64,000 nucleotides of DNA from Sordariomycetes sp. S80-01Y (Eukaryota > Ascomycota > Sordariomycetes), in contig JAXQJY010000029.1 of the NCBI GenBank assembly GCA_037042185.1, positions 992,001 to 1,056,000 of the forward strand, given 5' to 3'. The number at the start of each line of letters is the position of its first letter. The first letter of the stretch is position 1. Of this stretch, positions 46,042 through 55,717 are shown one piece after another. The position numbers and the translations under genes were made by a program. The notes under the pieces are model-generated. The model was not told where the DNA came from, made no database searches, and saw only the letters and a list, made by a program, of their open reading frames with translations.

Positions 46042-46770
46042 AATGTATACAATCTGGGGTGCTGTCAGGCGACTAGGGAGTTAATATGTGACTGATGCTG
46101 TGGGTTGAGGAGGATGGCTGACGGTCTACTTTATACCTATGAATATTCGCAGACTCCGGGCTTCTCTCGTTGCTAGTTTCCAATAAGGAAGGTTGTCTAC
46201 GTTGACGTTGACTCAGTCGGCCACGAAGCTTACACGGGATGTCGGCTCTCGGCTTCGGTTTCGGCGTTGATCATCAACAATACCTCTGCTACGCCCGTGG
46301 TTGGGTCTTTGCTGCCAGTATTAGATACGGGTCTTTTATAACAGGAAAAAATGGCGAGGAAAGACATTTTTTACTGAAATAAAATGGTCATAAAAAAACC
46401 CGCCCAAGTGAGAACGAGAGGAGTCCTACAAGCGTCACGTCTGCTCGTCCTCACTAACCCGGCGACATAGGAAATGGATCACCCAGCATGATTCTCTTCC
46501 GCAGATTTTCTGGTTTTTCTAGTGTTTTTGGTTTTTCTTTTCTGTAAAATTGTCTATTGTTATCAACCATCGAAGAGCTTCGAAGGAAGTCGCCGTATTC
46601 AAAATCTTCGCTCGCCGTCCGCCCAAGTACATGCCCAAAAGCGATTCGTCCCCACGATGCCAAATTCTCCAAAACAATCATATACTTAGGCTTTTAGTTC
46701 ACCGTAAGTCTGCCTTCGCCTAAAAAAGGCACTTGCACAACTGTTCCACCTCGTCATTCTCGTTGGTGTG
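46042..46770. other. Intergenic region, no gene seen
   Basis: Promoter of the P1 peptidase and 3' flank of the four-TM gene. A short minus-strand ORF at 46454-46681 lies in the probable 3' UTR and looks non-coding. Confidence 0.45.
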
Positions 46771-47540
46771 TTAGGCGCCTTTCGTGGCAGCCGATGCAGT
46801 CTCGTGCGGCTCCGGACGGATCGCAACGTCGCTGTCAAAGCTGGTGTCGCGAAATGTGGTCTCCTCGCTTGGACGACTGATGGTGTAGTCCTCCACTCGG
46901 TCGCCTTGAGCGGCTTCAATGTTGCCAGTAGAGGCGTGGAAGCGTGCGTGGCAGTTGGGGCACTCGGGAAGATTGTTGCGTTTGATGCGCAGAGACCTGT
47001 AAATTTCGCCAATGCCAAGCATGGCAAGCCATGTGTGCGCGATGCTAGGTGATCAATGTCAGTGGAGATCGCCAAATCGAGAAAAGACACTTACTAGCAG
47101 AAGATCATGGGCACTGTGGTGTAGGTAGCCAGGACTATCATACCGTCCGGCATGTAAGAATAGCCCCTCCCCAATGGACTGATCGTCCAGGTGCAAACAA
47201 GAACAGAAAGGAGCAGGCACGAGACCAGAGCGTCACAGAAGAGGTTCACCAACGTTGGGTCGAGACCGCCAACGCGCTTCTTCAAAGGCCAGCGTCGGAA
47301 GAGCTCATCCTCCTCGCTTTCTTCATCCTGAAGGTGAATGCGGTTCCTCTGTCTCCAAGCTGGAAAGATGAGAGCTGCAGAGTGAAGCCCCGAGATTGTG
47401 CATGGAATGAGACCGAGAGTGGGGAGTACAGAGCGGACGATGGCAGCGGTGCAGATACAGAGGATCAAAGTCGGCACGTAGACGATGATGAGTATCGCAC
47501 GCAGGTGGTAGCCAGGACTGCTCATCGTCTTGGGCGCCAT
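46771..47540 (-). CDS. Four-TM membrane protein, function unknown
   Basis: Exons 47095-47540 and 46771-47044 (intron 50 nt) join as MIFCYIAHTWLAMLG and give 239 residues. Without splicing, the frame stops exactly at the donor (TGC TAG taag), which supports the intron. Hydrophobic helices are at about residues 15-35, 39-59, 98-121 and 133-160. A charged loop (LQDEESEEDELFRRWPLKKR) lies between helices 2 and 3. The cytosolic tail has CPNCHARFH and is otherwise hydrophilic. I do not recognise the family. Confidence 0.72.
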
Positions 47541-48895
47541 GGTCGAGGCTAAAGTATCCTTCGGTGTTCTCTGCGATGGGTTCTTGGGGCAGTCGATTCT
47601 GATGCTCTGTCACTTGTTGCGTGGTGCTCGACGGCCGAGCATCATGCGGGCATTCAAGTTGAATTTATGTGTCTGAACTCGTCCCGACGGGAGCAAAAGA
47701 TCCAATGCTGCCAACAAGGCATCAACAATAATGGAGGGCAGGCATCAACTTCTCTTAAGCTGCAGTGTGGAGGCCCCTCCCTCGGAGGATTCCTCTTTGA
47801 GTGCCCCCATGCACGATGTAAAGTGGCTGTGCGAAGAAGAGACGCGCGCGTTGTCGCGGGGCCGCCAGCGCAAAATGCGTCTACGCCGCATTGCCGATCT
47901 GAAACACTGAGTGCGAGCGGGCGGTCCTCAGGTAATTGACGTCTTTCTATTTATATTGCATGTGGCTGTTCACAAGCTACAGAGCGTACCAACTGCTGCT
48001 GACGCCGTGATGCCAAGACCGACATTGATCTTCACAGAGCGTTACGACCGGGTTCTACGCAGCGCCCAACCCCTTCAACAAGCAATCAAGTTCGGGGGTG
48101 AGCGCTTGCAGTTCGAAAAATCACAGGGCCTGACTCCACAGCACACACTGTTGCCGCAGATCTCATGCCCCTACTGTACCACGCCGCACGACGTGGCGTT
48201 GTAACTCGAGATGGACGTCTACGGGGGTTTCACGACAGACCAGTCGCGTGATAACCACTCCGTCGAATCGTCAATCGGAATATTTGCTGGTACTTCAGGG
48301 TAAAGGTATTTCTTTACAAGGCGGAGTACCGATGTCAACAACCAGGGTCCTTTTGTACGGATCCATCCGAGTTAGGGTCGCCGGACCATGTCTGCCTGCG
48401 ATGCCGGGAGCCCTGAAGTGGGAATTAAGGATTCAAGGCTGCCGCGACGCTTTCATTCGATTGGCTTGAGATTCCAGATTTGTTGCCTAGACCGCTCGAG
48501 ACACTAACTGAAATAGATCTGACTCTTCCAATATTCCTCGATGCTGAGATTCGGCGATACTACAATCGGTCATTTCAATTGATGCCCCCGAAGCAACTTA
48601 GGCACCGGCTTTGGAAAGCAGAGAAACACCCTTAATCGGGCCAAGGACATGAAACCACGCAGCAACATGACCGAATCAACTGCTTCGTCACAGAAAGACC
48701 GGTGGTATTCCTGAGTATAGGCCGGTGTCTTCAAACCCTGGATCCCTATGCACACACTCTCTAGGACCTGGTCGCGTTGAATGCATATTAAGACGGGGCC
48801 GGAAACACTAATATTGCATTGCTTCAGGAATACGGTTATAGCCAATTGAGCCCTTCGAAGAGCGTTTGATGATATAGAACCCCTCCTTCACCTCC
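47541..48895. other. Gene-poor stretch, no gene seen
   Basis: 1.36 kb of sequence with only short, unbiased ORFs on both strands. It holds the upstream region of the four-TM gene and the 3' flank of the repeat-peptide gene. Confidence 0.45.
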
Positions 48896-49348
48896 TTACC
48901 AGATGCACTCATCCGGGTTCTCGTCACAGAAGGCCTGTGCCTCTCGCTTGGTGATGCACTGGTCGGGGAAGTCCTGGCAAAACTGCTGCGGATCTCTCTT
49001 CCACGTGCATTGGTCCGGGTTCTCGTCGCAGAAGGTCTGAGCCTCCCGCTTCCACGTGCACTGGTCAGGGTTCTCTTGGCAGAATGTCTGTGCCTCTCTC
49101 GTCCAAATGCACTGATCGGGGTTCTCATCGCAGAAGGCCTGAGCCTCTCGCTTGGTAATGCACAGATCCGGATGGTCCTGGCAGAACTGTTGAGGGCTTC
49201 TTTGGGCAATGGGGAGATCTTCCTCAACCGGCAAGGTGATTTCTCCATCCTCAATCATATCTGGTGGAGGGACAGCCGCCGGGGCGCCAAGGGCTCGAGG
49301 AGCGATGCTCATGATAGCGAGGGCAGTGGAGAGCTTGATGAAAACCAT
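48896..49348 (-). CDS. Secreted Kex2-processed repeat-peptide precursor (alpha-pheromone-like or RiPP-type)
   Basis: A 150-residue protein with a signal peptide (VFIKLSTALAIMSIAPRALG, cut probably near residue 21), an acidic pro-region to residue 50, and six tandem 17-residue units. Four units end in KR and one in TR; the last ends in the stop. After each basic site comes EA, SP or DP, which are substrates for Ste13-type dipeptidyl aminopeptidase. The remaining cores are 13 residues, for example QTFCDENPDQCTW, always with Cys-x6-Cys. This layout is that of yeast alpha-factor and ascomycete PPG precursors, whose mature peptides also have Cys-x6-Cys and Trp. Here, however, the Gly-containing turn of the usual consensus is replaced by acidic ENPD or similar. 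It could therefore be a divergent pheromone or another Kex2-processed (KEP/RiPP) peptide. No UstY-type (DUF3328) oxidase is visible nearby. Confidence 0.87.
   Translation of the reverse strand: MVFIKLSTALAIMSIAPRALGAPAAVPPPDMIEDGEITLPVEEDLPIAQRSPQQFCQDHPDLCITKREAQAFCDENPDQCIWTREAQTFCQENPDQCTWKREAQTFCDENPDQCTWKRDPQQFCQDFPDQCITKREAQAFCDENPDECIW
48899..49198 (-). repeat. Six tandem 51-bp repeat units in the peptide precursor
   Basis: Units on the minus strand run 49198-49148, 49147-49097, 49096-49046, 49045-48995, 48994-48944 and 48943-48899 (the last one lacks the final KR). Spacing is exactly 51 bp. Every unit keeps two Cys codons and an FC...PD..C pattern. Units 1 and 5 are one subtype (start SP/DP-QQ, end CIT); units 2, 3, 4 and 6 are another (start EAQ, end C-I/T-W). 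Confidence 0.93.
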
Positions 49349-50862
49349 GTTGCCGACTTTCGTAGTTGTGATTTTGAGGGACTAAGATAAAAGAGACAAC
49401 AGGTGTTTTTACAAATTGGAGAGAGGAACGTGGGAAATCGTCAGGAGACCTGCTCGTTGACTGTAGTGTTTTGTTTTGAGATGGTACGCAAAGCCGTAAT
49501 TCGAGTGCTCCCATGTGTCCTTTATACATATTTAGGATGCCTCATATACTATTATGACGACAGAACGTTGCCCGAGATCTGAAGGCTGTGGCAACGCTCC
49601 AAGACAATCACTTCCTTGGAGTACGGGGCCAAGTCGCTCAAGTCGTAAGCCAAATATCCGAGAACGGTCAGATTCGCACCACAGGCTGCGGTTTTGATGG
49701 CGGTGCAGTTTCAGGATCTAAGTTAGTATTAAGCTTAATGCAAAGTTCGGACTCCGATCCGGAGTGCGTCATCATTCGGAGGTAGTCTGGGGGAGGATCC
49801 TACTTCAAGTCAGGGGTCGAGGGGCGATCCCGTGAGGTGTCGGACTCAAGTGCTCGCCTTGGGCTGCTTGAAAAGAGGCCCTTAATGCTCATTAATAATA
49901 TGAAGTAACTCAGAGGTATGGAATCGGGCACGTTTCATTGAAGCCACTGGTTGTGGTCGAACTCGATCGACCAAAATTGTTGACATATCGCCGTCAACCG
50001 TCAGGAATGGCACTCGCGCCTTAGTCTGGCAGTAGTGGACAATAGCATTGACCATGCTCTGAATAGGGAATCTTTATTGAGTGGTGTCCATTGTCAGAAT
50101 CACTAGCTACACATGACAATGAATCAGAGCTGTGGAGTTGTGGGTAGAGTATCCCGGAGTTGTTTGAGTGCAACTATAACGGAGTGCCCAACAATACTAA
50201 AAGGGCCGGTGCAGAATCTGCAAACCCATGGGGCAAATCTCTGACATATAATTGCGAGACTTCGAAAGTTCGCAAGCTTTGATGAGTCTTTCCACTCATT
50301 TGGTTGAGGCTGTGATAACTATCCGCCCTGTGGGAGTGACAGTTTGATAGGGATACATCGACAAGCCAAGTCGGCGCCATGTACCCTCCGACACTGCTGA
50401 TTAGATGATTCGGAAGTAGTCTGGTGCACGGAGAATTTGTGTTGATAGCGATGAGTACAGGTCAAAACATTGACTAAGAGATTCTGTATTGCTGGCTGTG
50501 ATGTGTGCAAGTTCTCTCCATTGACGCCGTTTTTGCTCCTTAGTGACAGAGACGGTGGTCTTCTCGGTGCCGTTACCTGGTCCTGTTTAAATTGATACAG
50601 TCAGATACCGGGAATTATCATTTCGTTTGAGAAAAACGCCATCAAGCAATCTGAGTTCAGCCCGCCTACCAGCGTCGCAGCAGACTTCTGGGCGCTGGTA
50701 CCTCGTGCTCCTCAGCCCGAACATTCGAAGGTTAAATCCAAACATATGGCAAACGTTGCTTCAGAACAATTCATCTATAGGTTTCAATATATAAGATATT
50801 TTTCGTCTTTTAGAAGTCCCCGAAGCGCGCTCTCTTATACAATACGATTTTGACAAGCACCC
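49349..50862. other. Gene-poor stretch, no gene seen
   Basis: 1.5 kb with many stops in all frames. It contains the promoters of the divergent repeat-peptide and 2EXR genes. I see no tRNA, no mobile-element ends and no credible exon. Confidence 0.45.
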
Positions 50863-52032
50863 ATGGACCCAACTTTCCCAGCAGGGGACTCTCATCCGCG
50901 AGCAGGAGCGCTTCGCCTACGCACACCAACCAGTGAGTCCCTGGAAGCTGTGGACGCAAACGCCCCTCGTCCTAATCCACCAACCGACCAGAATGGTGAC
51001 CACGTTTGCGAAAGTGCCGGCCCAAGCAGCTTCCCACTGTTCCTTCGGCTGCCGCCTGAGCTCAGGGAAATGGTACTGATAGAGGCGATATCAGACACCG
51101 AGGGGAAGCCAAAAGCCCATTGGTTTCGAATTGTACGTCCGAAACAAGCGGCGGAATCCTCTCAAGAAACTGGCAATGCAACGATGGTCGAACGCAGTGC
51201 GCGACCCAACACTACCCGACAGGTTCAGGGAATGAAAACCCAGCAAACCCCAGGTTCCTTCAATGAACAATTCCAGATGATTCTTAGCCCTGGAAATAAG
51301 CCATCAGCATACAGTGATGAATTCATTAAATGGTTGGCCTGCAAAGAATTCCGGGGCCGATTACTGAGGCGATGGACCAAACAAGTGGCTGCCATCCCCA
51401 AGGACGCCAACATTGTACAATACGAGCAACCACCTCAGAGCGCAGAAAACCCACCGTTTCCGCTGAACCTGCGAGAAGATCTCTTCTCTGTGGATATTCC
51501 AAAGTTCGGTGCGCATGAGGTGGACAGCATCGCGCTACTCGCCAAGGGTAGCATCTTTGGCGGGGAGGTTAACAATATCGCGCTTCCTCTCAAAGACACG
51601 TGGATGCCGCAAATTTTGACGGCCGTTAGGATCCAGAATGGGCCCCTCAGGCTGTTGGATCTCGGTGCAGAGATTGAGAGGCTCGTCGATTTGCTCCTCA
51701 GACTCACCCAAGAAACATCTGCTAAGCTATGGCTCATTGACAACACTTTGGAATTGGACCATATTTTCATCGACGGCGGAGGGAATAACAGCCGTACAAT
51801 ATTCCATGGAAAGGACGTACGATATGTCGAGATCAGTGTGATAGATTACTGGGTCTCAACTTATACCACGAGACCTCGGAATTTTGGATGGAGGAGGGCC
51901 GTCGATTCATATGCGGTTTTCTATCTCGCCTTTTACTTGCGACATCGTACAAGCACAGCAGGGACACCAAATGTTGGTATACTGGTCGAACACTCGGAGG
52001 AGTCCATTGGACCTTCGCGCATGTACCCGTGA
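50863..52032 (+). CDS. 2EXR-domain-like fungal protein, function unknown
   Basis: A single-exon ORF of 389 residues. Residues 55-75 read FPLFLRLPPELREMVLIEAI, the F-box-like opening of the 2EXR family, which is common and expanded in filamentous fungi. The remainder alternates hydrophobic and charged residues with no known catalytic motif, e.g. DIPKFGAHEVDSIALLAKG and LDLGAEIERLVDLLLRLTQ. Such genes are often lineage-specific and of unknown role. It sits in the gene-poor region and is convergent with the transhydrogenase gene. Confidence 0.75.
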   Translation: MDPTFPAGDSHPRAGALRLRTPTSESLEAVDANAPRPNPPTDQNGDHVCESAGPSSFPLFLRLPPELREMVLIEAISDTEGKPKAHWFRIVRPKQAAESSQETGNATMVERSARPNTTRQVQGMKTQQTPGSFNEQFQMILSPGNKPSAYSDEFIKWLACKEFRGRLLRRWTKQVAAIPKDANIVQYEQPPQSAENPPFPLNLREDLFSVDIPKFGAHEVDSIALLAKGSIFGGEVNNIALPLKDTWMPQILTAVRIQNGPLRLLDLGAEIERLVDLLLRLTQETSAKLWLIDNTLELDHIFIDGGGNNSRTIFHGKDVRYVEISVIDYWVSTYTTRPRNFGWRRAVDSYAVFYLAFYLRHRTSTAGTPNVGILVEHSEESIGPSRMYP

Positions 52033-52175
52033 TTCAAGGTGGGAGAGTGAGCAGATGATATGAAAGCGTTTGGCGACGTTCCTGCGTCACTTCTAATAGC
52101 ACGTCAAACTTGGTCGCGTCGTGGGCAAGAGCCTGACGAATCCGTCAATTTATGAATTACCAAATACACTTAATG

Positions 52176-53766
52176 TCAGTGGGACATTGCGTCCTCAAAC
52201 AACTTCCTCAGCTGTTCCTTTTCAGCCTCCAATTCCGTTTCCAATCCTGGTGCCAGCTTGATAACTCTATGCTGCGGGAGCGTACCCTCCACCAAGGCCT
52301 CGATATCCGAGTTCGCAAAGCCCAGGTCCTTGATACCAGCAGGCTGGTCACCCAGGTCAGCTAAGAACTTTGAGATCGCTTCTGCGAGGACCTCGCCCGC
52401 GCTCTCGCGCTTGACGTTGGAGATGTCGACGCCGAATGCTTCGGCGGCTGCAAGGTGGCGGTCTGGATTGGAGGGGGCGGTGAAGCGGAAGACTGCTGGG
52501 GCGGAGACAGCGACGGATACGCCATGGGGAATGAGGGCATGGTCGATTTCGTAACCGTTGTGGTGGTAGTCCTTGTTTTGGCCGGAGATTGGGTAGGACA
52601 TGCCTAATTGAATAAGTCCTGCGCAAGACGCTTCTTGGAAAGGGGCTTACCGTGGCAGAGGTGGACTCCTGCGTTGCCAAATCCGACACCAGCTAATGTG
52701 GCAGCAAGCAACATCTCACTCTGGGCTTCGAAGTCGTCTGGGTCGCGGACAGCTCGCGGCAGGTACTTGACTGTACTTCTCAGAGCGTGGAAAGAGAACA
52801 CATCGGAAATAGGGTTGGCACCCTGGTAAGCTGGGCGGTTGATAGGATTCGTCGGCCTCGGCGTCCGCTCAGTGTACGGAATAGCTGTGTAGGACTCGAG
52901 AGAGTGGCACAGGACGTCCAGACCTGACGAAGCCTTCACGGCAGCAGGCATAGTCCGTGTGTTGATAGGATCACAGATGCCCAACGTGGGCTTGAGGTTG
53001 CGGTGGGCGACACCAGTCTTGGCTCGCTTAGAGACAAGATCAAAGATGGCAGTGCCAGTAGTCTCGCTGCCCGTACCAGCAGTTGTGGGAACGGCGATTA
53101 GAGGCAAGAGGGGCTTGTCAACGGGACGGCCCTTTCCAAGTGGTGCATTAACAAAGTCGAGGAAGTCGGCTTCAGGATAGGCGTTGTAGAGGTTCATCAG
53201 CTTGGCGGTGTCCATGACAGAGCCACCTCCGACGGCGAGGAATGCATCGGGCTTGTAAGGTCGAACCCAATCGATAGCCTCCTTGATGCTGTGGTCCTTG
53301 GGCTCAATCTTGACGTTGCTGAAGACCTCAAAGCTGATACCCTCCCTCGTCAATCCCTCCCTCACTTGCCTCATGGCATCCAGCTTGTCCACAGTCTTGT
53401 CTGTCACGACACAGACCCTCTTCGCACCCAAGTTCTTGAAGTCCATGCCGACCTCCTTGGTGACGCCGGGACCAAAACGGATGGACGAAGCGGCCATCTC
53501 GAAGGCATATTCCTTCTGCTCAGCCGCGGCGGGCGAGGCATAGCGGCGACCTGCGTTCTGAACCCTCGAGATCAAGCTGTCTTGAGCTTGGTGGTAACCT
53601 GGGTTTGAGTGGCAGGGGCATGAGGGGGGATGAGTGTATTGTATGGTGCGCAAGAGACTGCTGGCCCTCTTGGCCGCCTGTACATGTTAATGAGTAACGC
53701 TCCTTCAACCTAGCTTCTTGTGACTTCACCTACATTGGGCAGAGTTCTGATCAATGATGCAACCAT
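52176..53766 (-). CDS. ADHFE1: Hydroxyacid-oxoacid transhydrogenase (iron-type alcohol dehydrogenase), mitochondrial
   Basis: HOT oxidises 4-hydroxybutyrate to succinic semialdehyde while reducing 2-oxoglutarate, in the mitochondrion. Exons 53734-53766 (33 nt), 52651-53677 and 52176-52603 join in frame to 495 residues. The tiny first exon gives MVASLIRTLPN, which continues into AAKRASSLLRTIQ, a convincing presequence. Family features are YAFEMAASSIRFGPGVTKEV, the nucleotide motif GGGSVMDTAK (about 160), PTTAGTGSETT (about 205), and the metal-binding histidines in GLDVLCHSLESYTA and GVHLCHGMSYPISG. The second intron splits the Gly after that last His. The C-terminus is a Glu-rich helix. Iron-ADH relatives without the HOT role exist, but the length and motifs fit HOT best. 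Confidence 0.93.
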
Positions 53767-54648
53767 GCTGACAGATTGAGATGTGACCGGGGCTGACCAA
53801 GCCAAAAAAAAACGACGGGATAGGGAAATATAAGAAAGGGAGAGTCTAGAGCTCACCGAACCTCGGCGTTTGGTGAGTTGGAGACGCGGAGTCGCGGGTA
53901 TTGCGGGGGAGCGAGGAGGCATCATCGGATCCGATTCAGCGTTGGAGGATGTGGAGTTACCCCACTGCCCCAGACTCGGCTCGGCTCTCAAGCGATCTGA
54001 TAGCCGATGGACATTGGATGATTTACCAATTAACAGACAACACACAGAACAGCTTCTCAAGGAATATATTGATGGGAAGCATCCGTCCATCTGCACAACT
54101 GCTTACATTGTCCAGTCCTCGCAATGCAGTGAAAGCTGACCCTAACGGCAGAGAAACAGAGCTGTGCTCCAACCCTGCTCCAAAGGCAAGCGCAAATAGA
54201 ACAGAAATCCTTCATTTCATACCATGCCAACTGCTGTTGCCAAAGTTCCCTAGCATATCGCGTACCTCTTCCTCACCGCACCGTTACTGGGAGGCTCCCG
54301 CCTAGGGGTCGAGGTTCGCTGCTCATTGACACTTATGACAACGACGAGAGCCCAAGAGCGTTGCGTTGTGGTCACCTGAACCTACTGCAGAGCTGGCGCG
54401 AGATCTTCTCCCCCATCGCAGCATCAATCAGTCTCGTGATGAGGCGTGTTGTGGGGTAGAGGGCATTGTGCATCTCGCCCAGCGGCATGGGCTATGGACA
54501 AGCGCTGTACAGCGAGCAGCTTATGCTCTAAGAGCCGACAGGAGCCGTGACCCTTGGGGACAACATGCCCAGGAGATTAGATCGTCCGAAGAGGAATGTC
54601 ATGCGCCTTGGACGCGAGTACAGTGTATCGAGGTTAGAAGTCGTCCCA
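53767..54648. other. Intergenic region, transhydrogenase promoter and DCTN6 3' flank
   Basis: A T-rich tract on the minus strand (A9 on plus at about 53804-53812) lies just upstream of the transhydrogenase start. I see no further gene. Confidence 0.45.
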
Positions 54649-55284
54649 TCACTTGAATTTGTCAGGGTCGTTCTTGATCATGGCCTTCGAGACGTTGATC
54701 TGCTTCACGAGACCAATCTTCCGTGTTTCAATAATTCGGCGTCGGTCGATTCGTCGTTTGCCGTTCGAATAGACAACTGTCCGATCTGGTATGACTTCGC
54801 CGGCGGCTATTTTTGACCTGGAACATATCGTACAGTCCTAGCCGATATTAGTTTATTGCATCAGGGGAAGCAAGAAGAGGGACCCGCGTACCTTGCCTAT
54901 TCTTGCACCGCTGCCAATTCTGCACCCAACCTCGACGACGGTGCCTTCACCAATCTCCGTCCCGCCTGCTTCGATGATAGAGCCGGTCTCTATCACCACG
55001 TAGTCACCCATAGCAAGGCCTCCGGACTTTGCAGTCTCCGGAGATTCAGGCTGGGCTCCAAGGTTGGCGCGCTCGTGGACAACACATCGCCGACCTATCA
55101 AGATGCTGCCGTAGGTTGAGTTGAGTATCGCTCGGGGGTGAATAAGAGTTTCGGCTTGGACTGTAATCGAATGTGTGCCGATCAATGCCGCATCTCGAGG
55201 TATCGTAAGGCTTGAGGAGAAGTTGACGGGCGGCTTAGGGGCTGCTGGCGCGGTTGACTGTCGTTTCGACGAGGGAGCGGACAT
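54649..55284 (-). CDS. DCTN6: Dynactin subunit 6 (p27), left-handed beta-helix protein
   Basis: p27 belongs to the pointed-end complex of dynactin, which adapts dynein to cargo on microtubules. Exons 54892-55284 and 54649-54837 (intron 54 nt, joined as ARIGKDCTIC) give 193 residues. Hexapeptide-repeat strands are visible throughout: LTIPRDAALIGTHSITV, AETLIHPRAILNST, GSILIGRRCVVHERANLG, GDYVVIETGSIIEAGGTEIG, and GTVVEVGCRIGSGARIG. The C-terminal helix follows (GKRRIDRRRIIETRKIGLVK). An upstream in-frame ATG (55323) would add 13 residues lacking conserved character. Confidence 0.9.
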
Positions 55285-55717
55285 TGTGGGAGCTTGACGA
55301 ACTACGACCAACGAGTAGAACAAATCAGGCTGAGAAAAGAATGATCATCAATGGCAATAAGATTCGGAAATGGTGTCTACCTAAGGACGTTCCTCAGGAT
55401 CATGTTCGTGGTCGCTGTAAACGACCTATAGCTATTGGCCTGGTGACTGCGCGTCGAAGCTTCGGGCTGCCGCAACTCAAATTCCGATAAAGTCGATGAG
55501 GTCAAGCAACAAATGAGTTGCAAAGTACTTTGCCCCCAGGCTTCGGGGTTGCGTGGCGCAGAGTAGTGGCTAACCCGTGTGATGAGTAATGACACGGTGC
55601 ATTGGCCAATGAGCGACCTCGCATTTCTGACCTCCACGAACCTCTACCAAACTCGAAGTGCCGCATCGTCACGACTCTCCCTTCCGCCTCTCTCCATCGC
55701 CACAACACAACGACACG
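55285..55717. promoter_or_regulatory. Divergent promoter region between DCTN6 and NDUFV1
   Basis: 433 bp between opposite start codons, so both leaders lie here. No other feature recognised. Confidence 0.45.

Noticed and set aside
46454-46681. 75-codon minus-strand ORF between the P1 peptidase and the four-TM gene
   Set aside because: No recognisable domain, poor codon pattern, and it lies in the likely 3' UTR of the four-TM gene.
47911-48204. 97-codon plus-strand ORF in the gene-poor region
   Set aside because: No family resemblance, no intron signals that extend it, and composition like the surrounding non-coding DNA.
48808-49254. 148-codon Arg/Ser/Thr-rich minus-strand ORF with internal repeats
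   Set aside because: Its repeats are the frame-shifted shadow of the Kex2-type peptide array; it has no signal peptide and no processing sites.
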